Shown here: positions 9,714 to 18,581 of the stretch, one piece after another
Numbering within the stretch: position 1 is the stretch's first letter
How the letters are laid out: the number at the start of each line of letters is the position of its first letter
DNA from: CAZSNT01 sp964607765
GTDB lineage: Bacteria > Verrucomicrobiota > Lentisphaeria > Oligosphaerales > JABHEG01
NCBI GenBank assembly: GCA_964607765.1
Contig: CAZSNT010000014.1
Location: forward strand, 29,603 to 93,602
Reading direction: 5' to 3'
Length of the DNA: 64,000 nucleotides
Notes under the pieces: generated by a model
The model's database searches: none
What the model saw: the letters and a program-made list of their open reading frames with translations, nothing else
What the model was told of the DNA's origin: nothing
Translations under genes and position numbers: made by a program

Positions 9714-12560
9714 TCACCGTGCCACTTTCCTTGACAGTGTCTCCCATTCAGCCAGACCACCGGTTCCTGCGGCAATGACCACCCAGGTGGGGCGCGCGGG
9801 ACGCCAGGTATCTCCGGTGGGGATGGTCACATTGCAGTTCGCAATGGCATTCGCGTGCTGCACGCCTCGTTCGTCTACACGGAACCGGACATTGACTCGG
9901 CCGTCAGCGGGTCCGACCAACCCGAGGAAGCCGCCCTGGGGGTCGAGCCAGGCCGCGCGGCCGTTGCCTTTCCATAATCGGGGGACCTTGCTGGCCTCGG
10001 TCGGGGTGTCGTCTGATGCGTCGCCGCGAATGGCGGAGGGAGCTCGGAAGTAGACCGAGTGCATGCGGAGCGGGCGGTCGGACAGGTTGCGCACCCACCC
10101 TAAGCGCGCAACGGCCCACGGCCTATCAGGGAACAGCGTCACACGGTGGCAGATTTCGAAAGGCTGGGAAGTCGGGTTGCCTGCCTCCGCTTTGCCCCAG
10201 GAGCCGACGAGGTCGAGTTCCATGCCGTTCGTGCCGGTCTGCACATGCACGCTTTCCAGCCGGTTCGCGCCCCGCCACTGCTGCTTCTCAGCAACCACCC
10301 GGATCATGGCGTTGCAGTGGCCCAGTTCGAGACCGTCGATGCTGATCCTGTCGGTCAACGCTCCCGTGCCATCCGCTGATTCGATCCGGATCCGGCCGTT
10401 AGAAGCGACGAAGCCCTTCCCTTGCCGCTCGAAACTCAGCGGCAGTTCGGGGGTGCGCTCAGCCGAGGCATCGCGCAGTAGCCAATCCGCGGGGAAGCCC
10501 CCGGACGGATCGGGCTTCTCTTCCACCGGGCCCATTGTGTGGAGTTCCGCGGCCCGGGAATGCACCCGCGTGAAGGCCTCGGTCACTTCCTTGTACGGCT
10601 CGTCGTTGACATTGACCAGGCCGTAGTTGCTGTCTTCGGGGAACTCGGCCCGAACCCCCAGCGCAGGCTGGTCGATGTGCTTGAAGACGGCACTGCCGAT
10701 CATGAAGGGCATGCGGAGCATGGCGGTCAGGGTGATCTCGATCGCAGCGGCCCGCTCCGCCTGCGTGCGAAAGCGCTGGCCGGCGCCCTTGGTGCAGGGC
10801 AGGCCGGCATCGAGGGCGACGAAAGCCCACTCCGAGTTCAGAAGCGGACGGCCGCACTGCTGGTAGAAACGGGTGAACACGTCGGTCAGGGGCGTGCCCA
10901 TGTTGTCGCGGAAGTCGCTGCGGGCGCTCTTCGTCTCCAGGTTGACGGAACCGTAGTAGTTGAAGGAAACGATATCACAGTACTTGCCGCAGGAGCGCCA
11001 CATGCCCTCGCTGGCCAAGCCGGCGGCAAGGCGACAGCCGATGACCATGTGATTGGGGTCGTGACGGCGGATGGCGGCGGATGTGAGGCGGAAGTAGAGC
11101 TCGGCGGCCTTGTCGAGGAAGGCCGCCTTGACGCGGAGGACTTCAGGCTTGTCGTTGTTGCCGAGGGCCTTGTGGGACAGGATGTCGTCCCACGACGTCA
11201 CGTCTGTGCCCCAGGCACGGTTCAGCTTGGCCACGGTGCCATACTCGTCGCGCAGGTGGTCGCGCAGCGCGATCTTCCCGGTGTGGTCGGCGGACTTCAG
11301 CAGCATGGCATCGAACATGCCGTGCCAGACGCCGTGGTGCTTGCCGCCCCACGCCAATTCGTTGTCGAGGAAGTAGCCGAACAGCCACGGGTCGCTGGCG
11401 AGCGGCGCGCAGGTTTCCGCTGCGTAGTAATCGAGCCAGGCGGGGAAATCGGGGTGGAAGACGTTGGGAAAGACCGTGCCCGGACGGCCGCGGTACGGCG
11501 TGATCTCGTGCGTGTCGCCCAACAAGGCGAAGCGGTAGCCCATGGTCAGGTAGATGCCGTGCGCCAGCCCGCGCCCGCGCAGCGAGTGGTCGCCGCCGAT
11601 GGGGACAAGGTTGAACCCCCAGTCCTGCAGCCGGCGGAGAGTCTGTTCCTCCCACTTCCCGCGAGACCCATACGTGGCCTCGTTGTTCTCTTTGTATTCG
11701 AACTTGTTCAGGGCTGCACACCAAGGCCCGGAGTACTTCACATGATCCACGGCCAGCCCGAGTGTTGCCGCGCCATCGGGGTCGATCACCCACCAGCGGT
11801 CATCGATCTGTTCGACGCGGAAATAGCCGGTCGCGCGCGACGTGATGCCGGCCATTGCGGGCGCGCTGCGGAACGGCGGGTAGGCGATGTCGGCAGGACC
11901 CGGCGCCGGTGCGCCCAACCCGGTCCGAAGCTCCGTGAAAGCGGCCTCGATCCCGTCCACACGGAGGGCCGGCCTGCCGGCGGACACACCCTCGTTGCCC
12001 AAGAGGAAAGCACGGCGCAGGAGCACGACGCCGGCACTGTCGCGGATCGCTCCCTCGACGCGTTCGGGCGTGAGCTCGAGACGGAAGTGGTACGTTTGGC
12101 CGAGCTCCCATTGGCCCGACCCCTCGGAGACGGCCTCTTTGAGGGACTTCTGCGCGTGCCACTTGCCGTCTCGCATCTCGGTGAGCGCCGCATAGTGAGT
12201 GCGCTCCTTCGCGTTCGGGAATTCGCCCAGGGAGAGCAGCCAGAGATTGCGGGCGTCGAGGTAGACGGCCACGCCGACCCCCTTCCAGTTCTCGCCCACG
12301 ATGGCCTTGGGCGTGGCCTGGGCCTCGATCACGACAGACCGGGACACGGTCCGGTCGCGGACCGCCGCGTAGGAGAGCTTAAGGCTGCGTCCGGTCACCG
12401 TGCCGTCCCGCCACGCCCACACGCCGGGTTCGCCTCGCCACAATTCCGACGAGGCAACGCTACGCACCGTCGGTGAAGCGGCCGTAGCGGCAGCGGCTGT
12501 CAGACAGGCGACAGAAAACAGTGCCCCACGAATTAACATCCCACTCTGTAGCGTGTTCAT
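9714..12560 (-). CDS. GH50/GH42-like clan-A glycoside hydrolase, secreted
   Basis: The start is the ATG at 12560, which overlaps the stop of the upstream sulfatase by 4 nt (ATGA) and gives a signal peptide ending TAAAATAAS; the open frame upstream is only the sulfatase tail in another phase. About 948 residues: an N-terminal beta-sandwich (concanavalin-like, residues ~30-215), then a barrel introduced by DRWWVIDPDG, with candidate acid/base Glu401 (FLDNELAWG) and nucleophile Glu577 (LLNSEWAF). The DNEL and DPDG motifs resemble GH50 beta-agarases and related families. A role on agar- or carrageenan-type galactan is inferred from this similarity and from the two coupled sulfatases. Confidence 0.7.
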   Translation of the reverse strand: MNTLQSGMLIRGALFSVACLTAAAATAASPTVRSVASSELWRGEPGVWAWRDGTVTGRSLKLSYAAVRDRTVSRSVVIEAQATPKAIVGENWKGVGVAVYLDARNLWLLSLGEFPNAKERTHYAALTEMRDGKWHAQKSLKEAVSEGSGQWELGQTYHFRLELTPERVEGAIRDSAGVVLLRRAFLLGNEGVSAGRPALRVDGIEAAFTELRTGLGAPAPGPADIAYPPFRSAPAMAGITSRATGYFRVEQIDDRWWVIDPDGAATLGLAVDHVKYSGPWCAALNKFEYKENNEATYGSRGKWEEQTLRRLQDWGFNLVPIGGDHSLRGRGLAHGIYLTMGYRFALLGDTHEITPYRGRPGTVFPNVFHPDFPAWLDYYAAETCAPLASDPWLFGYFLDNELAWGGKHHGVWHGMFDAMLLKSADHTGKIALRDHLRDEYGTVAKLNRAWGTDVTSWDDILSHKALGNNDKPEVLRVKAAFLDKAAELYFRLTSAAIRRHDPNHMVIGCRLAAGLASEGMWRSCGKYCDIVSFNYYGSVNLETKSARSDFRDNMGTPLTDVFTRFYQQCGRPLLNSEWAFVALDAGLPCTKGAGQRFRTQAERAAAIEITLTAMLRMPFMIGSAVFKHIDQPALGVRAEFPEDSNYGLVNVNDEPYKEVTEAFTRVHSRAAELHTMGPVEEKPDPSGGFPADWLLRDASAERTPELPLSFERQGKGFVASNGRIRIESADGTGALTDRISIDGLELGHCNAMIRVVAEKQQWRGANRLESVHVQTGTNGMELDLVGSWGKAEAGNPTSQPFEICHRVTLFPDRPWAVARLGWVRNLSDRPLRMHSVYFRAPSAIRGDASDDTPTEASKVPRLWKGNGRAAWLDPQGGFLGLVGPADGRVNVRFRVDERGVQHANAIANCNVTIPTGDTWRPARPTWVVIAAGTGGLAEWETLSRKVAR

Positions 12561-14254
12561 TTCTTCAGGTTCTCCCAGTAGGTCTTCTTCTCCCGGCCGG
12601 AGGCGATTCCGTCGCCGTTGCTGTCGATCGTCCGGAACAGCGCTTCGACTCTGGCCTGGTTCCACGGCCAGCCGTGCTTATCCCACTTGGCTTTCTCCAA
12701 CCGGATGAAGTGTTCGAGAGTGGAGTCGCCCTTGGCCAGTTTCTTTTTGGCGGGCGGTTTGCTGCCGGATTGCTCGACCGCGGGCTTTCTGGCCGCGTTC
12801 GAGCGGTAGGGCTCGAGGGTGAAGGTCTTGGCGTTGGGCATGTTGTTGGCACGCCAGGTATCACCGGCCTTCCGTGCGTGGAACCATTCGGGCTGAGTGT
12901 GGGTTCTGCTCCACTCGTGTGCCGTTGCGACCATTGTACTGACGAGCTCGGGATGATGAGCACTGAGGTCGTTCTGCTCGGCGATATCGTCGGTGATGTT
13001 GAACAGCTGCCAGTCGGCCGTGCCGACGCGGAGCAGCTTCCACTGGTCGCGGCGGATGCCGACATTGCTGAACGCAGCGTGGTGACGGACGGCGTAGATC
13101 ATGCCGCCCTTGCGGGCACTGCGCCCGGCAAGGAAGTCGACCCAGATGTCGACGCCGTCGAGTTCTTTGCCTTTGGGGATGGCGGCCTGGGCGAGGCCGG
13201 CAAACGTGGGATAGAAGTCAAGAGCCGTGACCGGGTGGTCGTACTTCCGGCCGGCGGGCACATGTCCGGGCCAGTGGAAGAACATGGGCACGCGGAAGCC
13301 ACCCTCGTTGGTGCTGCCTTTGCCACGGGTGAGGGGCGTGTTGTCGGCGCCCGCGCCGATCTTTCCGCCATTGTCGCTGAGGAAGACAATGAGGGTATTG
13401 CCGAGCTGGCCGGTCTCTTCGAGGGCCGCGGTGAGCTCGTCGATGCCGCGGTCGACGGCGTGAACCATGGCCGCGTAGGTACGGCGTTTTTCGTCCTTGA
13501 TGTGTGCGTAGACGGCAAGATCCTCCTCAGTGGCTTCCAGTGGCGTGTGCGGAGCGTTGTAGGCGAGGAAGAGGAAGAAGGGACTCTCTCGCTTGGCGGC
13601 CTGCTTGACGAAGCGGATAGCGTGGTCCGAGAGCGCGTCGGTCAGGTACTGATCTTCGCGGGTGGGTTTGCCGTTGTGCTCCAGGGGCAGGTAGTAGTCG
13701 TTCACTTTGCTCAATCCCTTCCCCGCCTTGACGGCGCGGTCGTAGATGGGCAGGTACTTCTCGGGCAAGTAGCAGTGGCCGCCGTGCAGGAAGCCGTAGA
13801 AGTCGTCGAACCCGCGCCTGTTCGGATGGAAGGGCCTGTCCATGCCCAGATGCCACTTGCCGACGAGACCGGTGGTGTAGCCGGCGTTCTTGAGCACGGT
13901 GCTGATCAGCGTCTCGCTGACCGGGATGCCCTTGCGGTTGTACTCCTCAATACCCAGGTTGCTGGGGGGCAGATTAAAAGGGCCGCCGAACTTGTGTGGG
14001 TAGCGGCCGGACATGAGGCCCATGCGACTGGGCCCGCAGAACGGATGGACTGCGTAGGCGGAGGAGAAAATCGTGCCGTTGCTTGCGAGCCGGTCGAGGG
14101 CGGGCGTCCTGATGTCCTTGGCGCCGTTGAATCCCACGTCGGCGTAGCCCAGATCATCGCAGAGGATAAGGAGGATGTTGGGGCGTTCGGCAGCTTGGGC
14201 AGCCATGGACCAGACACAAGCAACAGCAATGGCGACGCGCGCAGTTTGCCTCAT
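12557..14254 (-). CDS. Secreted sulfatase (S1) with EF-hand tail
   Basis: The ATG at 14254 overlaps the stop of the preceding sulfatase (ATGA) and starts a signal peptide (MRQTARVAIAVACVWSMAAQA). The mature enzyme has the DDLGY metal motif, formylglycine Cys73 in CGPSRMG, GKWHLG and SDNGG, all typical of S1 arylsulfatases. The last ~50 residues hold an EF-hand-like loop (DSNGDGIASGREKK) ending in KKTYWENLKK, nearly the same as the tail of the neighbouring sulfatase. Residues ~490-515 are Lys/Pro-rich linker. It probably acts outside the cytoplasm on sulfated galactan; which sulfate position is not evident. Confidence 0.92.
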   Translation of the reverse strand: MRQTARVAIAVACVWSMAAQAAERPNILLILCDDLGYADVGFNGAKDIRTPALDRLASNGTIFSSAYAVHPFCGPSRMGLMSGRYPHKFGGPFNLPPSNLGIEEYNRKGIPVSETLISTVLKNAGYTTGLVGKWHLGMDRPFHPNRRGFDDFYGFLHGGHCYLPEKYLPIYDRAVKAGKGLSKVNDYYLPLEHNGKPTREDQYLTDALSDHAIRFVKQAAKRESPFFLFLAYNAPHTPLEATEEDLAVYAHIKDEKRRTYAAMVHAVDRGIDELTAALEETGQLGNTLIVFLSDNGGKIGAGADNTPLTRGKGSTNEGGFRVPMFFHWPGHVPAGRKYDHPVTALDFYPTFAGLAQAAIPKGKELDGVDIWVDFLAGRSARKGGMIYAVRHHAAFSNVGIRRDQWKLLRVGTADWQLFNITDDIAEQNDLSAHHPELVSTMVATAHEWSRTHTQPEWFHARKAGDTWRANNMPNAKTFTLEPYRSNAARKPAVEQSGSKPPAKKKLAKGDSTLEHFIRLEKAKWDKHGWPWNQARVEALFRTIDSNGDGIASGREKKTYWENLKK

Positions 14255-15945
14255 TTCTTCACGTTCTCCCAGTAGGTCTTCTTCTCCTTGCCGGAAATGA
14301 TCCCGTCCTGATTGGTGTCGATCGTGTTGAAGCGCTTTCTTGCCTTTTCCCAGTCCCAGCTCCAACCGTTCTTTTCGTACTTTGCCTTTTCACGGGCAGC
14401 GAACATCTCGAGAGTGGAGTCACCCCTGTTCAGCTTCCGAGTAACTCGTTTCGTCGCTGCGGCTGCCGGCGCCGCAGAACCGACCGGGGAGGGCCCAAGA
14501 CTGAAGGTCCCGTCGAAGTAGGGCTTTGTGTTCCGCTCCCACGTCGCCTGATCTGTCTGGTGATAGAACCATTTTGGCATTTCGTGGGTCTGTGTCCACT
14601 TCTCCGCCATTCGCACCAATTGCTCCTTGCGCTCGGGGTATTGCGCGCTCAGGTCCTTTGTCTCGCCAATATCATCGGTGAGGTCGAAGAGTTGCCACAC
14701 GCCCTCACCCCAGAGCGAGCGGACGACCTTCCATCTGCCGAGACGCGCGCCTACGCCCGTCCTTTCCCTGCCGTGTGAAATGGCACAGACGAGTTCGTTC
14801 TCATGCGGATTACGACCTGCCAGGAGATCATCCCAGATGTCTTTACCATCCAGGATCTTCCCCTTCGGGAGAGAAGCACCTGCGAGCTTTGCGAGCGTGG
14901 GGTAGAAGTCCATGGCCAACACTGGATGCTCGAACGAGCTGCCAGCCGGGATCCTCCCCGCCCAGTGGAGGAACATGGGCACACGCCAGCCGCCTTCCTC
15001 GACGCCACGCTTGCCGCCCTTCAGAGGGGCGTTGCTGGCACCGAGCTTTGGTACGCCCCCATTGTCGCTCAGGAAGATGATCAGCGTGTTCCCATAGACG
15101 CCTGTCGACTTCAGGGCGTCCACAACCCGCTTCACTCCGTAGTCGACGCAATGCACCATTGCAGCATATGTGCGCCGCTTCCTGTCCTTGATGTGAGCCA
15201 TCTTCTCGAGGTCTTCCTGCTTCGCTTCCATCGGCGCATGCGGTGCGTTGTAAGCCAGGTACAGAAAGAAGGGCTGGTCCTTCTGCGACGCCCTCTTGAC
15301 AAAGTCCACGGCTTCACGGGAGAAGGCATCGGTCAGATACTCCGTTTCACGAGCTTCCTTCCCATTGCGCAGTTGGGGGGTGGTATTCGGAGGTATCCTG
15401 GTGTCGCCAGCAGCCTTCCGACGCTCGTATTCCGGCCAGTACTTTGCCGGGAAGTACTTGTGTCCGCCGCCGAGATGGCCGTAGAACTCATCGAAGCCAC
15501 GTTGGTTTGGGAGGAAAGGCTCCCCCTCCCCAAGGTGCCATTTCCCAAGGATGCCCGTGAAATAGCCGGCATCCTGGAGCACTTCCGAGAAAAACGTCTC
15601 GTTCACTGAGATTCCCAGATGGTGGTTGAAGTACGGGATATTGAACTGTCCTCCCAGCGTATGCGGACACCGTCCGGTGAGGAGCGCAGCGCGGCTCGGC
15701 CCGCAGACAGGGTGTGCAGCGTAAGCTGACGAGCAGATGATCCCCCCTCGGGCAAGCGCATCCAGTGCGGGCGTCTGGATATCCTTGGCACCGTTGAACC
15801 CCACGTCAGCATAGCCGAGGTCATCGCAGAGAATCAAGAGAATGTTCGGGCGTTCAGCGGCCCGGGGCGAGACGGCGAACACGAGCAGGGCCACCACAGC
15901 GAGGCATGTTGTGCTGGATACGGACAGCGTCTGGCGTGCGTGCAC
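14251..15945 (-). CDS. Secreted sulfatase (S1) with EF-hand tail
   Basis: A 564-residue paralogue of the next gene downstream. It starts at a GTG (15945) with AAGGAG 7 nt upstream, followed by a signal peptide (LAVVALLVFAVSPRAA). It has formylglycine Cys81 in CGPSRAA, the DDLGY, GKWHLG and SDNGG motifs, an Ala/Pro-rich linker, and a final EF-hand-like loop (DTNQDGIISGKEKK). It is first in a three-gene chain (sulfatase, sulfatase, GH50-like) joined by ATGA overlaps, so the three are probably made in fixed ratio. Just upstream lies a short 10-bp-period repeat tract. Confidence 0.92.
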   Translation of the reverse strand: MHARQTLSVSSTTCLAVVALLVFAVSPRAAERPNILLILCDDLGYADVGFNGAKDIQTPALDALARGGIICSSAYAAHPVCGPSRAALLTGRCPHTLGGQFNIPYFNHHLGISVNETFFSEVLQDAGYFTGILGKWHLGEGEPFLPNQRGFDEFYGHLGGGHKYFPAKYWPEYERRKAAGDTRIPPNTTPQLRNGKEARETEYLTDAFSREAVDFVKRASQKDQPFFLYLAYNAPHAPMEAKQEDLEKMAHIKDRKRRTYAAMVHCVDYGVKRVVDALKSTGVYGNTLIIFLSDNGGVPKLGASNAPLKGGKRGVEEGGWRVPMFLHWAGRIPAGSSFEHPVLAMDFYPTLAKLAGASLPKGKILDGKDIWDDLLAGRNPHENELVCAISHGRERTGVGARLGRWKVVRSLWGEGVWQLFDLTDDIGETKDLSAQYPERKEQLVRMAEKWTQTHEMPKWFYHQTDQATWERNTKPYFDGTFSLGPSPVGSAAPAAAATKRVTRKLNRGDSTLEMFAAREKAKYEKNGWSWDWEKARKRFNTIDTNQDGIISGKEKKTYWENVKK

Positions 15946-15980
15946 GGTACGCTCCTTGTCACTTAAGGCCGAATCAACTT

Positions 15981-16020
15981 CGGTCGTTCGCCATCGAGAG
16001 CAGTCGGTTGCAGTCGACTT
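15981..16020. repeat. Short 10-bp-period repeat tract (about 4 units)
   Basis: Four degenerate 10-bp units with a TCG core, the clearest being CAGTCGGTTG followed by CAGTCGACTT. The unit is the same as in the tract at 28836-28870 and the reverse complement of the CCGACCGCAA units at 30281-30458. It lies between the sulfatase start and the GH127 stop. Confidence 0.5.
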
Positions 16021-16027
16021 GGGCGTG

Positions 16028-17989
16028 TCACGCCAACGGCAGCCAGACGCGCATGTCGTGTGGGCCGCGGTTCAGCCAGGCGAAGTTGGGGATGAGCCGA
16101 ACGGGCTGGCACTCACAGGTGCTCTCGGGCATTTCGGCGTAAAGGCGTCCGCTCCAGTCGGGTTCGCGCCGACGGCAGGCTGTGCCCTCGAGCACAGTGA
16201 CGCCGCCGAGGAGCCCCGGCATGAAGGTCGCCTCCAATTCGATATCGCGCGGAACGTGGATTTCGTGCACGGGCACGTCGTCGGGCAGATCCGCGCCCTC
16301 GAGGCAGTAGACCACGGGGCCGCGCATGACGGCGACCTGGTTGTGAGCCTGCTCCAGCTCGGGGTGTGCGAGCATCAGCCGCGGCCGCATGGGCAGGTCG
16401 AGCTCGACCACATCGCCGGCCGACCAGCACCGTCTCAACTCGACGTAGGTACCGGGTGTTGCATCGACAGCAGCACGCTCGCCGTTGACCTTGAGCGTGG
16501 CGGAGTCGGCCCAGCCCGGGACCCGCAGATTGACTGCGAACTCCGCAGCTGGTGCTTCGTCGACGGTGATTGTGACGGTGCCCTCCCACGGGTAGTTGGT
16601 CTTCTGAGTCAGCTTCACGCCGTCGTGCTCGAGCACGCTGCTGCCGTACAGGTTCACCCAAACACCGTCGTCGGACAGGCTGTAGGCCCACTCGTGTGTC
16701 TTGGCGAGCGTTCGGGCGACCTGCGGGGGGCAGCAATAGCAGTGGAACTCGGACCAGCGCTGGCAGCTGTCCTGGCTGAGCGCGGGGGTCCAGCCGCTGC
16801 GGCCGAGAGGGTTGGTGTAGGTGAAGTTGATGCCGTCCAGGTTCATGGTCGAGAGGGCGCTGTTGTAGAGAACGCGCTCCATGACGTCGGCGAAACGGGC
16901 CTCGGCGGTGAGCTCCAGCATGCGCTTGTTCCACATGCCATTGCCGATGTTGGCGCACGTTTCGTTGTAGGCCGTGGCGTTGGGCAGGTCGTAGACACGA
17001 CCGAAGGCCTCGTGGACCATGTCGGTACGGGGCGAAACGCCATGGTGGTAAGGACCAACGGCCCCGGTGATATACATCTTGGCCTCGACCATGTCGTGCC
17101 AGATGCGGTCCAGAGCCTCGACGAGGGCGCTCTCGCCGGTCTCGGCGGCGACGTCTGCCGCGCCGCACCAGAGATAGGTAGCCGTGACGGCGTGCCCGAC
17201 CGCTTGCGTCTCTTTGCGGAGCGGGATGCGGTCCTGGTTCTGGTCGCCCTGGAAGGTGGTCTTGCCCCACGCGCCGCCGCTGCCGCCGGCCCAGCCCCGG
17301 ACCGGCTTGCTGCCGCGCATGTCGATGAAGATGCCGGCCAGCTCGAGGTAACGGGCGTCGTCCGTCACGCGGTAGAGATCGACCAGGCCCATGATGTTCG
17401 AGGGATTGAACCCGAAGTGGACGAGCTCCTCCGGGCGCGGCTGGAACAGGTCGTAAAGGTAGTCGGCCGCTTTGCGCGCGACGTCCACAAAGGTCGTCTT
17501 GCCCGTGGCCCGGTGATGAACGGACGCGGACGTGAACAGGTGCCCGAAGTTGTACAACTCGTGGAGCTGCGGGTGGGCCCAGGGCGTCTTCTCGGGATTG
17601 AGCTGCGTCTGGGTGTTGATGTAGCCGTCGTCGCACTGGGTTTGAGCGATGAGATCGATCCAGTAGTCCATCTCACGGTTCAGTTCCTCATCCTGGGTGA
17701 GGGCGTAGACGTGGGCCATGGTCTGGATCCACTTGTAGCAGTCGCCATCGCTCCAGTTGGTGCCGCGGTGTGCCCCCTCTTCGAGTCCGGCGCCAACGCG
17801 GAAGTTGGACAGGCAAGCGGAGTTGTCAGCGTGTTCGAGCGCGTCCTTCATCCGTGGGATGACCACGTCATGGCAGAGCGCGAACCGATCGGCCCAGAAA
17901 CCGTCCGTCCAGCGTGCTGCTGCCATGGGTGTGGGGTGCAGGCGCCGATGCGGACTGCGAGGGGCGCAGGTATCGTTCTGTTCAGTCAT
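16028..17989 (-). CDS. GH127 family glycosidase (beta-L-arabinofuranosidase / 3,6-anhydro-D-galactosidase type)
   Basis: 653 residues with no signal peptide, so probably cytoplasmic. It matches the GH127 (DUF1680) fold: an (alpha/alpha)6 barrel with the conserved glutamate and zinc-coordinating cysteines seen as Glu343 and Cys345 (NETCANIG) and Cys419/Cys420 (CYCCPPQ), the latter including the cysteine nucleophile. Beta-sandwich regions follow. Characterised GH127 enzymes are beta-L-arabinofuranosidases; relatives in carrageenan loci of marine Bacteroidetes are 3,6-anhydro-D-galactosidases. The sulfatase/galactanase setting makes the second role more likely here, but this is inference. It starts at the ATG at 17989 and has its own upstream region with an operator-like palindrome. 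Confidence 0.88.
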   Translation of the reverse strand: MTEQNDTCAPRSPHRRLHPTPMAAARWTDGFWADRFALCHDVVIPRMKDALEHADNSACLSNFRVGAGLEEGAHRGTNWSDGDCYKWIQTMAHVYALTQDEELNREMDYWIDLIAQTQCDDGYINTQTQLNPEKTPWAHPQLHELYNFGHLFTSASVHHRATGKTTFVDVARKAADYLYDLFQPRPEELVHFGFNPSNIMGLVDLYRVTDDARYLELAGIFIDMRGSKPVRGWAGGSGGAWGKTTFQGDQNQDRIPLRKETQAVGHAVTATYLWCGAADVAAETGESALVEALDRIWHDMVEAKMYITGAVGPYHHGVSPRTDMVHEAFGRVYDLPNATAYNETCANIGNGMWNKRMLELTAEARFADVMERVLYNSALSTMNLDGINFTYTNPLGRSGWTPALSQDSCQRWSEFHCYCCPPQVARTLAKTHEWAYSLSDDGVWVNLYGSSVLEHDGVKLTQKTNYPWEGTVTITVDEAPAAEFAVNLRVPGWADSATLKVNGERAAVDATPGTYVELRRCWSAGDVVELDLPMRPRLMLAHPELEQAHNQVAVMRGPVVYCLEGADLPDDVPVHEIHVPRDIELEATFMPGLLGGVTVLEGTACRRREPDWSGRLYAEMPESTCECQPVRLIPNFAWLNRGPHDMRVWLPLA

Positions 17990-18016
17990 CGGTCCATCTC
18001 CCGGCTGCTGGATATT

Positions 18017-18036
18017 TTATCTGATATTTCAGCTAA
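18017..18036. promoter_or_regulatory. Operator-like quasi-palindrome upstream of GH127
   Basis: A 20-bp imperfect palindrome, TTATCTGATATT..CAGCTAA, in which 16 of 20 positions are symmetric, sits ~28 nt upstream of the GH127 start inside a short AT-rich island. This is the usual position for a regulator site on a sugar-responsive promoter. No regulator gene is present in the window. Confidence 0.35.
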
Positions 18037-18103
18037 TATACCAAGGGGGCGGAGGAGGTCAAGGCGGGAACGTGAGTCGCGCGGAGAGGGGGTGTTGGGG
18101 CAC

Positions 18104-18242
18104 TGTCATTGAATTAAGCGACTCTCGGAGATTAGGGCGAAAGACTGAGGCGAAAGATGAAGGTGTGGGGACCCTCATCTTTTGCCCTAATCCTTCACCC
18201 TAATCTTCCGGGAATGGCAACCAACTCCTTAATTCAATGACA
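18104..18242. mobile_element. MITE-like palindromic element, 139 bp
   Basis: Perfect 15-bp terminal inverted repeats (TGTCATTGAATTAAG at 18104-18118, its complement at 18228-18242) enclose a second inverted pair (GATTAGGGCGAAAG near 18130 and TTTTGCCCTAATC near 18179) around a short loop, so the whole element can fold into one long hairpin. The flanks carry the same 10-mer GGTGTTGGGG (18091-18100 and 18246-18255), each 3 nt from the element, which may be a target-site duplication or part of the element. It codes for nothing. It lies between the divergent GH127 and URO-D-like genes. Confidence 0.6.
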
Positions 18243-18328
18243 TTGGGTGTTGGGGGGCTGCGCACGGGCCAATCTCGCTCACCCACGGCGCCAGGCCGTG
18301 GGGGTCGCCGCAAGGCATCCGCGCGTCC

Positions 18329-18423
18329 CCCGTAGCCCGGCTCTCCCGAGCCGGGTGTGCTGCCGTGCCTCCGGATAGAGCGGAACGACAAGGACACCCG
18401 GCCCAGGAGAGCCGGGCTACGGG
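18329..18423. repeat. REP-like inverted repeat (CGTAGC/GCTACG type)
   Basis: Perfect 18-bp arms (18329-18346 and 18406-18423, starting CCCGTAGCCCGG) surround a spacer whose ends are also complementary (GCCGGGTGT / ACACCCGGC). The same CGTAGC...GCTACG design with other arm sequence recurs at 61313-61401, indicating a dispersed palindromic repeat family. The rest of the 592-nt gap between GH127 and the URO-D-like gene holds only this, the element at 18104-18242, and a small palindrome (CGTAAC/GTTACG, 18434-18451). Confidence 0.65.
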
Positions 18424-18581
18424 AGCTGCCTCACGTAACTGACACGTTACGGCCGGGACGCGTTGCCTGATGGCATCCCGGCTCAGTGGAGGGTAGAGTT
18501 GCCGATGATTCGTGCGGCCAGTGCCCCGCGAATGTGGAACAAAGTGCTGACGGCTGGGGGAAAGCCAGCCAGGAGAATGCC

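Noticed and set aside
10539..12476. Long plus-strand open frame (645 codons) opposite the GH50-like gene
   Set aside because: It lies antisense to a well-supported enzyme, has low-complexity Val/Gly/Arg-rich composition and no domain; high GC makes such shadows common. The same applies to 15842-18112, 25279-27480, 42345-44000 and 3877-5433.
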